Shown: positions 1-9,273 of the stretch, in pieces | How the letters are laid out: every line of letters starts with the position of its first letter | How positions within the stretch are numbered: position 1 is the first letter of the stretch | Assembly (NCBI RefSeq): GCF_013393905.1 | Contig: NZ_CP040272.1 | Location: 4,708,001 to 4,772,000 of the forward strand | Source of the DNA: Nostoc sp. C052 | GTDB lineage: Bacteria > Cyanobacteriota > Cyanobacteriia > Cyanobacteriales > Nostocaceae | Length of the DNA: 64,000 nucleotides | Direction: 5' to 3' | Translations under genes and position numbers: made by a program | Notes under the pieces: generated by a model | Told to the model about the DNA's origin: nothing | Seen by the model: only the letters and a program-made list of their open reading frames with translations | Database searches by the model: none

Positions 1-453
1 GTCTTTGATTCCCACTACTATCAGGATATTTGCTTCCTGCTGTAAATTTGCTGGTACATTAGGTGCGCCAGAGGGCACATTTAACTGTGCCGGTTTTACA
101 GGATTTGGTGGCAGTACAGCAATCATCACACCACCAGCCCAAGGCTTGATGTCTTTTTCATAAGAAACGTTACTATCACTGAACATTTGCTTATTAAAAT
201 CTTCCAGACCTTTCGCCACTAATTTTTGTGCTTCTGGAGTGCCAAACTGCTGTAATTTTGCCCAAGCTTCAGGGTCAGTAGTAATATAAGTTGCCATCAA
301 TGCTGTTGAAGGTACTACCTTAGCACTGCCTAGAGCATCTGAACTACCTCCAGATGGGCCGCCTTTAAAATACATGTAAGCTACTATACTTCCTACTACA
401 ACTACAGCAGCACCAACAGCAGGAATGAGAAATTTTGATTTACTTTCAGGCAT
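1..453 (-). CDS. DUF3352-family protein, N-terminal 151 residues (gene runs off the left edge)
   Basis: Reading the minus strand from the ATG at 453 gives an open frame to the window edge. It begins MPESKSKFLIPAVGAAVVVV: a short charged head and one hydrophobic segment (about residues 8-24), then a Gly/Ser linker and a soluble region. A Shine-Dalgarno site AGAGGA lies 7 nt before the ATG. The soluble part (conserved stretches ending in TALMATYITTDPEAW and KDIKPWAGG) resembles the cyanobacterial DUF3352 family, single-pass proteins of unknown function with a large periplasmic domain. The frame stays open for all 151 codons, which supports a real gene. Function is unknown, and the C-terminus is outside the window. 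The family call is from memory and moderate; that it is coding is secure. Confidence 0.7.
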   Translation of the reverse strand, partial: MPESKSKFLIPAVGAAVVVVGSIVAYMYFKGGPSGGSSDALGSAKVVPSTALMATYITTDPEAWAKLQQFGTPEAQKLVAKGLEDFNKQMFSDSNVSYEKDIKPWAGGVMIAVLPPNPVKPAQLNVPSGAPNVPANLQQEANILIVVGIKD

Positions 454-1003
454 TTTGTTATCCTCTTTTGCTCAGATTGTCACCGAGATTTATACAAGTG
501 TCATTGTAGAGTTTTCGGATTTATTAATATTTTCCGCTCATTGATCGGTATTTACTGATAAAATTAGTAGTCCTATAAGTTAGCAGTCTAAGAATTACTC
601 TCAAAAATAATTCCAAGAGATGATGAGCAAATCCGCAAATGATATGCTGTTCCTCTCAAACAAAATAGCCTGATTAGTAACAGCAAGCTATCCTAAGTTA
701 TAAGAATAATTAGGAGTATTTGTACTTAATGAGAATTTATCGAGGTGCAAGAGACTCTTGACTCAATGACCAAAAAGTGCAGAACATCAGGAAAAATAAA
801 TGCGGTAGGGATATGGAAAAATTCCCAGGATCGCTAGCCGATCTTCGGAAGTTCGGGTGAGAGTCATTTCAGCCCCCCAATCCCCAAGGTGAATTTTCAC
901 CTCCATAATGCCCTATTAATTTGGGAAATACAGATACCGCTATTTAGCTTAACAACATCCAACCAAGCCAGACTTTTCAGGATTACAAGGTCAGTAAGGA
1001 TCA
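454..1003. other. Intergenic region between divergent genes
   Basis: About 550 bp between the minus-strand DUF3352 gene and the plus-strand aminopeptidase. It must contain both promoters, but I see no motif I can assign with confidence. The aminopeptidase ribosome site AAGGA lies a few bases before its ATG at 1004. No RNA gene or repeat family was recognised. Confidence 0.4.
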
Positions 1004-3616
1004 ATGTCGAAGTCTTATTTTGATACAGATAATAACGGACACAAACCTTTTGAGTTACCGGGAGCAAGACCACACTACAACCCCGATCGCCCCGGACAAG
1101 TAGAGCATATTTTTCTCGATCTCAGTTTGGATATTCCTAACCAAAGCTATCAGGGCAGTTGTAGCATTCGCCTCTTACCAATCCGTAATGGCATTGATCG
1201 TTTAACTTTGGATGCTGTCAACCTGAATATTGAGTCTGTGCAGGTGGACGAAGTGCCACAAAATTTTGACTATGACGGGGAACAGCTTTCCATTCAACTT
1301 TCTGAGGCAACCCAGGTTGGTAAACGCTTGCTGATTGCGATCGCTTACTCCGTGGTAAAACCGCAACGCGGTATTTACTTTATCCAACCAGACAAGCACT
1401 ACCCAAACAAGCCTACTCAAGTTTGGACTCAGGGAGAAGACGAAGACTCTCGCTTTTGGTTCCCCTGTTTTGACTATCCAGGACAACTATCTACTTCGGA
1501 AATTCGCGTCCGTGTTCCCAACCCTCTCGTGGCAATTTCCAACGGCGAATTAATTGACACCACAGAAGATGGTGATTACAAAATCTATCATTGGTCACAG
1601 CAACAAGTTCATCCTACCTACTTAATGACTTTAGCCGTAGGTGATTTTGCTGAAATTCGCGATGAGTGGAAGGGTAAACCAGTCACCTACTACGTAGAAA
1701 AAGGACGGGAGGAAGATGCTAAACGCAGCATGGAAAAAACTCCCCGAATGATCGAATTTTTGAGTCAAAAGTATGGTTATCCCTACCCTTTTCCGAAATA
1801 CGCCCAAGTTTGCGTCGATGACTTCATCTTTGGCGGTATGGAAAACACTTCCACAACCCTGTTAACAGATAGATGTTTGCTGGATGAACGTGCTGCCCTA
1901 GATAACCGTAACACCGAAGCTTTAGTAGTCCACGAACTCGCGCACCAGTGGTTTGGTGATTTGGTGGTGATTAAGCATTGGTCTCATGCTTGGATTAAAG
2001 AAGGGATGGCTTCTTACTCTGAGGTGATGTGGACAGAACAGGAATATAGTCTCCCAGAAGCAGCTTACTATCGTTTATTGGAAGCTCGTCGTTACTTAAG
2101 TGAAGATAGCAGCCGTTATCGCCGGCCAATGGTAACGCACGTTTACCGAGAAGCTATTGAACTTTACGATCGCCACATCTACGAAAAAGGGTCTTGTGTT
2201 TATCACATGATTCGGGCCCAATTGGGAGATGAATTATTTTGGCAGGCAATTCAAACATTTGTCCGAGATAATGCCCACAAAACCGTAGAGACAATAGACT
2301 TGCTCAGAGCGATTGAAAAAGCTACGGGACGTAATCTTTTGTTCCTCTTTGACCAATACGTTTATCGTGGTGGTCATCCCGATTTTAAAGTAGCTTACTC
2401 TTGGGATGGGGATGCCAATTTGGCCAAAATAACAGTGACTCAAACCCAAGCTGCTGAAGGTAAAAATGGCAGTAAGGATTTGTTTGATTTAAAAATACCT
2501 ATCGGTTTTGGCTATGTACAGCAAGATTCATCTACCAAAGCCAACACTTCATTTTCAGCACTAACTACTTTTACTGTGCGCGTGAATGAACGCGAACAAA
2601 GCTTCTACTTTCCCCTAGAAAATAAGCCCCAATTTATCAGCTTTGATGTTGGAAATAATTATCTAAAAACAGTAGCTTTAGAATATCCAATTGCGGAGTT
2701 AAAAGCACAGTTAGAATTTGATCCCGACCCAATTTCGCGTATTTATGCAGCAACAGCTTTAGCGAAAAAAGGCGGCTTGGAAGCAATCATTGCACTGTCT
2801 AAGTCGCTCAAAAATGACCCATTGTGGGGTGTGCGTGTGGAAGTGGCGAAGCAACTAGCCAAAATCAATTTAGATCAAGCTTTTGATGCCTTAGTGACTG
2901 GGTTAAAAGATAAAAATGCTTACGTGCGACGAGCTGTAGTAGAAGCACTTAATCAAATCAAAACTGCTGAAAGCTATAAACTTTTGAGAGGAATCTTGCA
3001 AAAGGGCGATCCTAGCTATTACGTGGAAGCTGCTGCTTCTCGTGTGATTGGGGCGATCGCATCAGCAAACTTGGAAGACAAACCCAAGGAAGACAAGGTA
3101 TTAAAGCTGCTGAAATCAGTTTTAGAAGAAAAAGCAGGTTGGAATGAAGTTGTGCGGAGTGGAGCTGTTGCTGGTTTAGCTGAATTCACAACCTCAGAAG
3201 CAGCTTTAAATCTGCTCATCGAATACACCAAACTCGGTGTACCACAACCCCTACGTTTAGCGACAATTCGCGCTTTGGGAAAGATTTCTGTAGGTCAAAG
3301 TCCGGCTAATTTGGAACGGATTTTAGAAAAATTAACAGAACTCGCTAAAGAAACCTTCTTTTTAACCCAAATAGCCGTAGCCGCAGCCTTAGGACAAATG
3401 GAAACACCCAAAGCCGTGGGGATTTTGCGATCGCTAGCTGAACAAACAGCCGATGGGCGTGTACGTCGCTCTGCTGAAGAAGAAATTTCCAAAGTGCAAA
3501 AGAACATTGGTTCAGAAAAAACCCTGCGTCAATTGCGTGAAGATTTCGACCAACTCAAACAACAAAACCAGGAATTAAGAAGCCGTTTAGAAAACTTGGA
3601 GGCCAAATCTAAATAG
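1004..3616 (+). CDS. M1-family zinc aminopeptidase with C-terminal HEAT-like repeats
   Basis: This 870-residue cytosolic metallopeptidase would remove N-terminal residues from peptides. The exopeptidase motif GGMEN is at residues 277-281. The zinc site HELAHQW is at 310-316 (H310, E311 and H314), and the third ligand is Glu333 in IKEGMAS. The N-terminal beta domain spans roughly 25-215 and the catalytic domain 215-460. From about residue 575 to 835 the protein is a run of alpha-helical HEAT/PBS-lyase-like repeats, and the last 30 residues form a charged coiled coil ending in LKQQNQELRSRLENLEAK. That repeat-rich tail replaces the usual ERAP-type C-terminal domain and is typical of the cyanobacterial and TAF2-like branch of M1 enzymes. 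The start is supported by AAGGA just before the ATG. It is monocistronic, with a strong hairpin 157 bp downstream. Confidence 0.9.
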   Translation: MSKSYFDTDNNGHKPFELPGARPHYNPDRPGQVEHIFLDLSLDIPNQSYQGSCSIRLLPIRNGIDRLTLDAVNLNIESVQVDEVPQNFDYDGEQLSIQLSEATQVGKRLLIAIAYSVVKPQRGIYFIQPDKHYPNKPTQVWTQGEDEDSRFWFPCFDYPGQLSTSEIRVRVPNPLVAISNGELIDTTEDGDYKIYHWSQQQVHPTYLMTLAVGDFAEIRDEWKGKPVTYYVEKGREEDAKRSMEKTPRMIEFLSQKYGYPYPFPKYAQVCVDDFIFGGMENTSTTLLTDRCLLDERAALDNRNTEALVVHELAHQWFGDLVVIKHWSHAWIKEGMASYSEVMWTEQEYSLPEAAYYRLLEARRYLSEDSSRYRRPMVTHVYREAIELYDRHIYEKGSCVYHMIRAQLGDELFWQAIQTFVRDNAHKTVETIDLLRAIEKATGRNLLFLFDQYVYRGGHPDFKVAYSWDGDANLAKITVTQTQAAEGKNGSKDLFDLKIPIGFGYVQQDSSTKANTSFSALTTFTVRVNEREQSFYFPLENKPQFISFDVGNNYLKTVALEYPIAELKAQLEFDPDPISRIYAATALAKKGGLEAIIALSKSLKNDPLWGVRVEVAKQLAKINLDQAFDALVTGLKDKNAYVRRAVVEALNQIKTAESYKLLRGILQKGDPSYYVEAAASRVIGAIASANLEDKPKEDKVLKLLKSVLEEKAGWNEVVRSGAVAGLAEFTTSEAALNLLIEYTKLGVPQPLRLATIRALGKISVGQSPANLERILEKLTELAKETFFLTQIAVAAALGQMETPKAVGILRSLAEQTADGRVRRSAEEEISKVQKNIGSEKTLRQLREDFDQLKQQNQELRSRLENLEAKSK

Positions 3617-4138
3617 CACTACGTGATAATTAAAATTAGCTAATTGGTAATTGGTAATTGCGGCGAAACCACTACCAATTACTAAATTTTTACTTAACGC
3701 TGTAATTTTTATTGTGGACACACTAAATATTGTATTTTCCACTTAAATCGCAGGGTATAAATAAACATAATACAAAGATCCCCGACTTCTGTAAGAAGTC
3801 GGGGATCTTTATGTTGTAAGTGGTTACTGAGTTCTCATCTCTTCCTTCAATTTGCATACATAAGCAAATATCTATATTTATATAAAGGATAGTTAAGAAA
3901 AGATAAAATCGTCTGGAGGCTGGATAATTAGTTGTAGTTTTATAAAGTATAATTAAGAAAAAGATAAACAAATCTAGGCAGTATATAGATACTAAAATCG
4001 CCTCGAACACTATCCCCAAAGGTAGAGTTCTAGTTGTTTTAGATAAAAAACTACCGCTATCCTGAACTTGCAACTAACTTGTGAGTCAAGAGAAAAACAA
4101 TCATTGTAAATTTTTCAGTTGAAGAGGCAAAAAAAGGC
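3617..4138. other. Intergenic region with short repeats and one strong hairpin
   Basis: About 520 bp between two plus-strand genes. It contains a short TTGGTAA-type direct repeat near 3641-3660 and a perfect 17-bp stem at 3774-3810 (listed separately). AAGATAAA-containing, AT-rich sequence at 3890-3970 is the most likely promoter zone for the downstream kinase gene, but no sigma motif is convincing. A minus-strand frame of 116 codons crosses the hairpin and is not credible as a gene. Confidence 0.4.
3774..3810. repeat. Perfect 17-bp palindromic repeat; also a possible terminator
   Basis: The arm at 3774-3790 (AAAGATCCCCGACTTCT) is exactly complementary to 3794-3810, separated by the 3-nt loop GTA. 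The transcript would form a very stable hairpin ending in UCUUU, so it could terminate the aminopeptidase transcript. A degenerate copy of the same palindrome lies at 59934-59966, so it is a dispersed repeat and not a gene-specific terminator. Confidence 0.75.
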
Positions 4139-5863
4139 GTGGGTCAGTATCAACCTACTCAGCTAAAACTCTATAATCCAGATGCGATCGCTCGCTACTA
4201 TAGTTACCGTCCCTGGTTAGCCTGGGGGCGACTGCTGAGAATTATCTCCTCTTTTGCAGGATTTATATTCAATCTGAAGTGGGACGAATGGCAAGATCGA
4301 GTTGAGCAGAACAAGGGTAAACGAGCTATCCAGTTGCGAGAACTGCTCACCAACCTCGGCCCGACTTTTATTAAAGTTGGTCAAGCCCTCTCCACCAGAC
4401 CAGACCTCATACGCAAAGATTTTTTAGAAGAACTGATCAAGTTACAAGATCAGTTACCACCTTTCGATAATGCGACCGCTTACCAGATAATTGAAACTGA
4501 ACTAGACCGCCCCATTCACGAAAGCTTTAGCGAACTCTCACCTAATCCAGTAGCGGCTGCTAGCTTAGGTCAAGTTTATCGGGGTCGTCTAGTTAGCGGC
4601 GAAGAAGTTGCCGTAAAGGTGCAACGCCCCAACTTACACCCGGTAATCACACGCGACCTATATCTGATGCGTTGGGCGGCAAGTTGGCTAGCTCCTTGGT
4701 TGCCTTTAAATCTCGGCCATGACCTGACTTTAATTGTGGACGAGTTTGGCACGAAGTTATTTGAAGAAATTGACTATATTAATGAAGGCCGCAACGCCGA
4801 GAAATTTGCCAGCAACTTTCGCAACGACCCGCAAGTAAAAGTTCCAGGCATTTACTGGCGTTACACCAATACCCACGTTTTAACCCTGGAATGGATTGAT
4901 GGCTTTAAGCTGACGGATACTCAACACATCCGCGAAATAGGTTTAGACCCAGAAGCAATTATCCAAATTGGCGTTACCTCAGGATTGCAACAGCTTTTAG
5001 AATATGGCTTCTTCCATGCTGACCCTCATCCTGGTAACTTGTTTGCCGTGCCTGATGGTCGTATGGCTTACATTGATTTCGGTATGATGGATCAGTTGGA
5101 AGAAAGCACCAAAGAAACACTGGTAGATGCGCTAGTGCATTTGGTGAATAAAGACTACACCGACTTAGCCGAAGACTTTGTAAAATTAGGGTTTCTGACT
5201 CCAGACACGAATATTTGTCCGATAGTGCCAGCATTAGAAGCAGTACTAGGAAACGCTATTGGTAAAAATGTCAAGGATTTTAACTTCAAAACTATTACCG
5301 ATGAATTTTCGGAACTGATGTACGAATATCCTTTCCGAGTCCCGGCGAAGTTTGCTTTGATTATTCGTTCCCTGGTAACTCAAGAAGGTATTGCCCTGAG
5401 CCTCAACCCAGATTTCAAAATTGTGGAAGTGGGTTATCCCTACATAGCGCGGCGGTTGCTGACAGGGGAATCACCGGAATTACGACGACGATTATTGAAT
5501 GTGTTGTTCAAAGATGGTAAATTTCAGTGGCAGCGATTAGAGAATTTAATTGCGATCGCACGTACCGATAACAACTTTGATGTATTGCCCACAGCTCAGA
5601 TGGGATTCCAATACTTAATGTCGGAAGAAGGCAAGTTTCTGAGGCGACAGTTAGTGCTTGCTCTCACCGAAGATGACCGCCTCCATACCGAAGATGTCCA
5701 ACGCCTGTGGAACCTGGTTAAAGATGACTTAAAACCAGATCGTTTATTCAATGTAGCGATCGGTATTTTAACAGAGTTATCCAGAGAGGGTGCCGCTGCT
5801 ATCCTCCCAAAAGCTACATTACTTGGATCTTTTGCTGAAAACCAGTCAACAAATAAAAACTAA
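4139..5863 (+). CDS. UbiB/ABC1 (ADCK)-family atypical kinase
   Basis: This 574-residue protein has the full UbiB signature: KVGQ at 79-82, the Ala-rich loop AAASLGQ at 139-145 that replaces the P-loop of normal kinases, the ATP-binding Lys160 in AVKVQRP, the catalytic HADPHPGN at 293-300 and DFG at 313-315. UbiB-family ATPases support isoprenoid-quinone or tocopherol metabolism at membranes, so plastoquinone or another prenyl lipid is the likely beneficiary here; the substrate is inferred. The last 100 residues are predicted helical and hydrophobic in patches, which fits membrane association. The start is GTG at 4139, the only start that keeps the N-terminal family sequence. An AGAGGC site lies about 10 nt before it. 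A small membrane protein follows after 29 bp and is probably co-transcribed. Confidence 0.88.
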   Translation: MGQYQPTQLKLYNPDAIARYYSYRPWLAWGRLLRIISSFAGFIFNLKWDEWQDRVEQNKGKRAIQLRELLTNLGPTFIKVGQALSTRPDLIRKDFLEELIKLQDQLPPFDNATAYQIIETELDRPIHESFSELSPNPVAAASLGQVYRGRLVSGEEVAVKVQRPNLHPVITRDLYLMRWAASWLAPWLPLNLGHDLTLIVDEFGTKLFEEIDYINEGRNAEKFASNFRNDPQVKVPGIYWRYTNTHVLTLEWIDGFKLTDTQHIREIGLDPEAIIQIGVTSGLQQLLEYGFFHADPHPGNLFAVPDGRMAYIDFGMMDQLEESTKETLVDALVHLVNKDYTDLAEDFVKLGFLTPDTNICPIVPALEAVLGNAIGKNVKDFNFKTITDEFSELMYEYPFRVPAKFALIIRSLVTQEGIALSLNPDFKIVEVGYPYIARRLLTGESPELRRRLLNVLFKDGKFQWQRLENLIAIARTDNNFDVLPTAQMGFQYLMSEEGKFLRRQLVLALTEDDRLHTEDVQRLWNLVKDDLKPDRLFNVAIGILTELSREGAAAILPKATLLGSFAENQSTNKN

Positions 5864-5892
5864 AAAATCTTTAATATAAACCAGGAGTTTTC

Positions 5893-6267
5893 ATGTACTA
5901 TTTCCCTGAGCAACCGCCTTATTTTCTCTTACTGGTTGGTTTTCTGACAGCATTAACATCTGGTTTAGCATTATCTGGCACTTTAAAATTAATTGTGCAG
6001 CAATGGCCAAGCCAGCGTACAGAAAATACTAAACCACGTTCCTCACTGAAACAGTTATTTGTACCATTTATTGGCATAACTGGCGGTACTTGTATATTTC
6101 TCTCTTCAGGTTTAGAGATATTTGGCTTTCCCTCCTCTTTAGCTTTAGGAGTCGGTCTACCAATTAGTCTCTTTACTTGTTTATTAGTTTGGTTGCAGTT
6201 GGGAAGTATGATGACCTTTATAGAACGCGAAGGTATGCAATCTTTAGATTTAGATTCTTTTTCTTAG
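5893..6267 (+). CDS. Small conserved membrane protein downstream of ubiB-like gene
   Basis: This 124-residue protein has three to four hydrophobic segments: about residues 9-36, 50-72, 76-92 and 93-112, with a charged loop at 38-52 (PSQRTENTKPRSS). I do not recognise a named family. The start is well supported: AGGAG lies 7 nt before the ATG. The gap to the preceding kinase gene is only 29 bp, so the two are probably one transcript and the protein may assist a membrane step in quinone or lipid metabolism. That link rests only on context. No catalytic motif is visible. Confidence 0.7.
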   Translation: MYYFPEQPPYFLLLVGFLTALTSGLALSGTLKLIVQQWPSQRTENTKPRSSLKQLFVPFIGITGGTCIFLSSGLEIFGFPSSLALGVGLPISLFTCLLVWLQLGSMMTFIEREGMQSLDLDSFS

Positions 6268-6343
6268 ATAAGTTGTCGTGCATCTGCACGCACAGCTATA
6301 AAATTTTGTAGACTTACATTTGTCAGCAGCCTAACAAGCTTAC

Positions 6344-7378
6344 TTATTTAGTAATTCTATCCTTTAAATTACGATAGTTAAGCTTAATATTATTGATTTT
6401 CTGATTGAAAAAACTTGTAGTAGTCTTTTTCAGACGTACTAGCGGACTCTGAGACCTAAAGCTTTTTGGTCTTTGCTCTGGCGATTTTAAATACCTATAA
6501 TGCAAAAACACATCTCGATATGGAATATTAGCATCTTCACCAGCACAAAGTTGAGTAAAGTTTGAGGAACTGATACTCATATAGTGTATATAAGTCAGCC
6601 GCCGTCCTTGGTCATAGAGGATATTATCTACTGCATCAAATTGAGAACTCCAGTGATTACCAGTTGCCTGTTCGCAGTCATAAAAAGCAAAGTTATAATA
6701 AGAAATTCCACTTCTCAATACCATGTAGTTAAATAAAGATTGGTCAGGTGCTAAAAAAGCCATGACATCAGCTTCACCTGCTGTTAACTTTTCAATTAAC
6801 TCGGCTCTGACAGTTGCAGAAAAAACATTTTTCTTAGTAGCAAACCAACCAGCACAAAATACTTTAGATTGCAAATTATCTGATTTAAAAACTTGCTGCA
6901 TAAGCTCTGGTGAACCATCAAAAATAAATTTCAAATCAGACTTATACTGAAAATCATTGACTACCCAATCATAATTATCTAATTTTTCATATACATAATC
7001 TACGGGCCCCATTAACAACGTATCTGCATCAAAATAAATAAATCTATCAAAGGGGCCATCCACAGCACAAAATTTCCGGTGCATTGGTAACTCATAGAGT
7101 TCTGGAAAGCCCCACTCTCGCCAAGTTTTTTGCGCTCTAGGATAATTTTTCCATATCTGAGTAGCAAAGTTATCCCAATAAGCGATGGAATCAGCATCTT
7201 CAAACAAAGTGATATTATCTCTAGATGCAATCTCTGCTTTTACCTTGTCTAACCGATTATTATATGGAAGTATACAAATAGGAATTTTCCTACCAGCATT
7301 AGCTTCTATACTGTTGAGCAACGCAATCAATTGGTCATAGACAACATCATTGGCTAAGATGTAAATGCCATCAATCAT
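6344..7378 (-). CDS. GT8-like glycosyltransferase-fold protein (Npun_R2821/R2822-type), paralogue 1 of 3
   Basis: This 344-residue protein starts MIDGIYILANDVVYDQLIAL and carries a DxD motif in IYFDADTLL (D117-D119), the nucleotide-sugar and metal site of GT-A enzymes. Two neighbours share the same opening (GIYI.AND....LIALLNSI) and the same layout, including a late YDQGRRLTYIHY segment, so the three genes are tandem duplicates. The family resembles GT8-type transferases and matches my memory of a cyanobacterial family named after Npun_R2821/R2822, whose substrate is not established. AGGAG lies 8 nt upstream of the ATG. It is the last gene of the eight-gene minus-strand glycan cluster, 17 bp after its paralogue. 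About the final 50 residues are basic and may contact the membrane surface. Confidence 0.8.
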   Translation of the reverse strand: MIDGIYILANDVVYDQLIALLNSIEANAGRKIPICILPYNNRLDKVKAEIASRDNITLFEDADSIAYWDNFATQIWKNYPRAQKTWREWGFPELYELPMHRKFCAVDGPFDRFIYFDADTLLMGPVDYVYEKLDNYDWVVNDFQYKSDLKFIFDGSPELMQQVFKSDNLQSKVFCAGWFATKKNVFSATVRAELIEKLTAGEADVMAFLAPDQSLFNYMVLRSGISYYNFAFYDCEQATGNHWSSQFDAVDNILYDQGRRLTYIHYMSISSSNFTQLCAGEDANIPYRDVFLHYRYLKSPEQRPKSFRSQSPLVRLKKTTTSFFNQKINNIKLNYRNLKDRITK

Positions 7379-7395
7379 TGGGATACTCCTAAATA

Positions 7396-8286
7396 TTAAG
7401 TGCGGGCAACAACAAAGGGAAATAAACGGCGAGTCAGTTTGGGGATAAAAGCGAATTTACCCTCATGGAGATAGCGATAGTGTTCCCATAATTGCCAATA
7501 AGGACTACCAGTTTTCATCCGTGTACCAGCCCAGTGCAGATATTTTAGTCTCTGTCCTCGGTCATAGAGAGCATATTCTCGCTGTTGGAAATTTTGCGAA
7601 CCTGCCCAACTACCAGGGCCTCCCCCAGGAATTTTGACGAGATTTCCACGTTTGGCAATTAGTTTGAGAACAAGATAATTTAAAATTGGTTGGTCTGTAA
7701 CTCCTTCAGAAAAATCAAAATATTCGCGATGCGTTGCACACTCGCGCAAAGTTTCATCCATCTGTTGTTCGGTAATAATTCCTTTTCTCGAAGCCCAAAA
7801 ACCGCTGTTGAAAACATCTTGAAGTTGGGCATCGGAAAAAATTTGCTGCTCTTTGACAAATGGGGAAAAGATATTTCGCAGCTTGTCATTAGCATGATGG
7901 TAATCACAACAGAAGAAATCGACTTCTGAAAGTTTGTCTAAATTGTCGGCGATTTTTTCAAAAACGACAATATCCGTATCAATATAAATAAATTCATCTA
8001 AAGGCCCAAACCACGCTACCAATTTACGCATTTTGTTGGGTAAGGCGAGGAAATCGCGATCAAAAATTTCTCCGATGCGTTTGGTAAATGTATCAATAAG
8101 TTCTAAATCTGGAAAAATTTGGACGTTGTGTAAGGTAGCAAGTTGTTCGGCTACTTTGTGATAATTGTCATTAAAAGGTATGAGATAAACGGTAACTTCT
8201 TGGTCATAGTAACGAATGCTATTAAGTAAAGCAATAGCATTATCGATAACTCGATCATTGGCAACTATATAAATGCCCCTACTCAT
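7396..8286 (-). CDS. GT8-like glycosyltransferase-fold protein, paralogue 2 of 3
   Basis: This 296-residue member of the tandem trio starts MSRGIYIVANDRVIDNAIAL. Its metal/sugar-nucleotide motif is DTD at 103-105 (FIYIDTDIVV). The closing motif YDRGQRLKYLHWAG corresponds to YDQGRRLTYIHY in paralogue 1. It is about 50 residues shorter than paralogue 1, lacking the basic C-terminal tail, and it diverges most in the middle. The AAGGA site before the ATG supports the start. The start follows the previous gene's stop by 3 bp, so the two are almost certainly translated from one message. Sugar donor and acceptor cannot be read from the sequence. Confidence 0.8.
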   Translation of the reverse strand: MSRGIYIVANDRVIDNAIALLNSIRYYDQEVTVYLIPFNDNYHKVAEQLATLHNVQIFPDLELIDTFTKRIGEIFDRDFLALPNKMRKLVAWFGPLDEFIYIDTDIVVFEKIADNLDKLSEVDFFCCDYHHANDKLRNIFSPFVKEQQIFSDAQLQDVFNSGFWASRKGIITEQQMDETLRECATHREYFDFSEGVTDQPILNYLVLKLIAKRGNLVKIPGGGPGSWAGSQNFQQREYALYDRGQRLKYLHWAGTRMKTGSPYWQLWEHYRYLHEGKFAFIPKLTRRLFPFVVART

Positions 8287-8289
8287 AAA

Positions 8290-9270
8290 TTATCCTTGGT
8301 TAATTAACTTAAGTTTTCGCAAAGCTCTTGTAAGTAAATTTGTTACTGGAGCGTCATTATAACTTCTAGGAGGATTTATAAATACTGGACGCTTCTCTGG
8401 CTCATGCAGGTAACGATAATAGAGAAATAAATCTCGATAGGGAAAATCAATATTGTCTCCAGCGCAGACTGCTTGATTAATATTAGGAGGAATACCAATG
8501 TAATGAAGGTAGGTTAGTCGATTACCTTTGTCATAAAGAAGGTGTTCTCGTTCTTCAAAGTGCTTAGATGTGGCAGAACATCCCGTCTTTTCATTATCTG
8601 GTAGTTGGCGAGCAAAGTTATAAATAGCCAGATTAGACCTCATTACCATGTAGTTGAGCAGTGGTTGTTCACCAGCACCGCCATACAAAATTTCTGCCTC
8701 CCCATTTTTTAAATAAGATATCAGTAAATCTCTCTGTTGTGAGTTAAATATTCCTCGTTTTGCGCCATAGAAACCTGAGCAAAATATTTCGGAATCAATG
8801 CGCTTTTGCTCAAAAGTTTCTAGTAATTTGGGAGAATTAACATTATATATTTTGCTAACGTCTTTAAATTGGAAATCGTAGACGACAAAATCATAAGTAT
8901 CTAGCTTTTCAAACACTGTTGCTAGTGAGTTCATCACCAAGGTGTCTGCATCTAAATAAATAAACTTATCGAATGGCCCATCAAAGGCACAAAAACGACG
9001 GTGAGCGCCATACAACCGTGATTTACTCCGATTCAATCGTTCTGGTGCTGCTGAGAGCATAAATTGATCCCAGCGGTTGATTGATTCTTGATCATCGTAA
9101 AGAAATACATTAGGGCGTTTAGCTATTTCATCAGCAATTCGCTGTGTCTGATCATCGAAAGGATAGATACAAACAGGAGTTTCTGAACCTAAGATAACAT
9201 CAATACTGTTGAGCAAAGCTACCAGCTGATCGAAAACATAATCATTGCCAAGGGTACAAATACCATTCAT
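8290..9270 (-). CDS. GT8-like glycosyltransferase-fold protein, paralogue 3 of 3
   Basis: This 326-residue protein is the paralogue closest to number 1: both have a CA.DGPFD.FIY.DADTL block (DAD at 107-109 here) and a matching C-terminal block ending in PYRDLFLYYRYLHEPEKRP. It opens MNGICTLGNDYVFDQLVALL. Only 3 bp separate it from the upstream GT10 gene, and 3 bp from paralogue 2 downstream. Its Shine-Dalgarno site is weak, which suggests translational coupling to the GT10 gene. Three copies side by side suggest successive sugar additions with related chemistry, or donor specialisation after duplication; this is inference. Confidence 0.8.
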   Translation of the reverse strand: MNGICTLGNDYVFDQLVALLNSIDVILGSETPVCIYPFDDQTQRIADEIAKRPNVFLYDDQESINRWDQFMLSAAPERLNRSKSRLYGAHRRFCAFDGPFDKFIYLDADTLVMNSLATVFEKLDTYDFVVYDFQFKDVSKIYNVNSPKLLETFEQKRIDSEIFCSGFYGAKRGIFNSQQRDLLISYLKNGEAEILYGGAGEQPLLNYMVMRSNLAIYNFARQLPDNEKTGCSATSKHFEEREHLLYDKGNRLTYLHYIGIPPNINQAVCAGDNIDFPYRDLFLYYRYLHEPEKRPVFINPPRSYNDAPVTNLLTRALRKLKLINQG

Positions 9271-9273
9271 AAT

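Noticed and set aside
3723..4073. 116-codon minus-strand frame
   Set aside because: It runs across a perfect palindrome and AT-rich spacer. Composition is not protein-like and there is no ribosome site.
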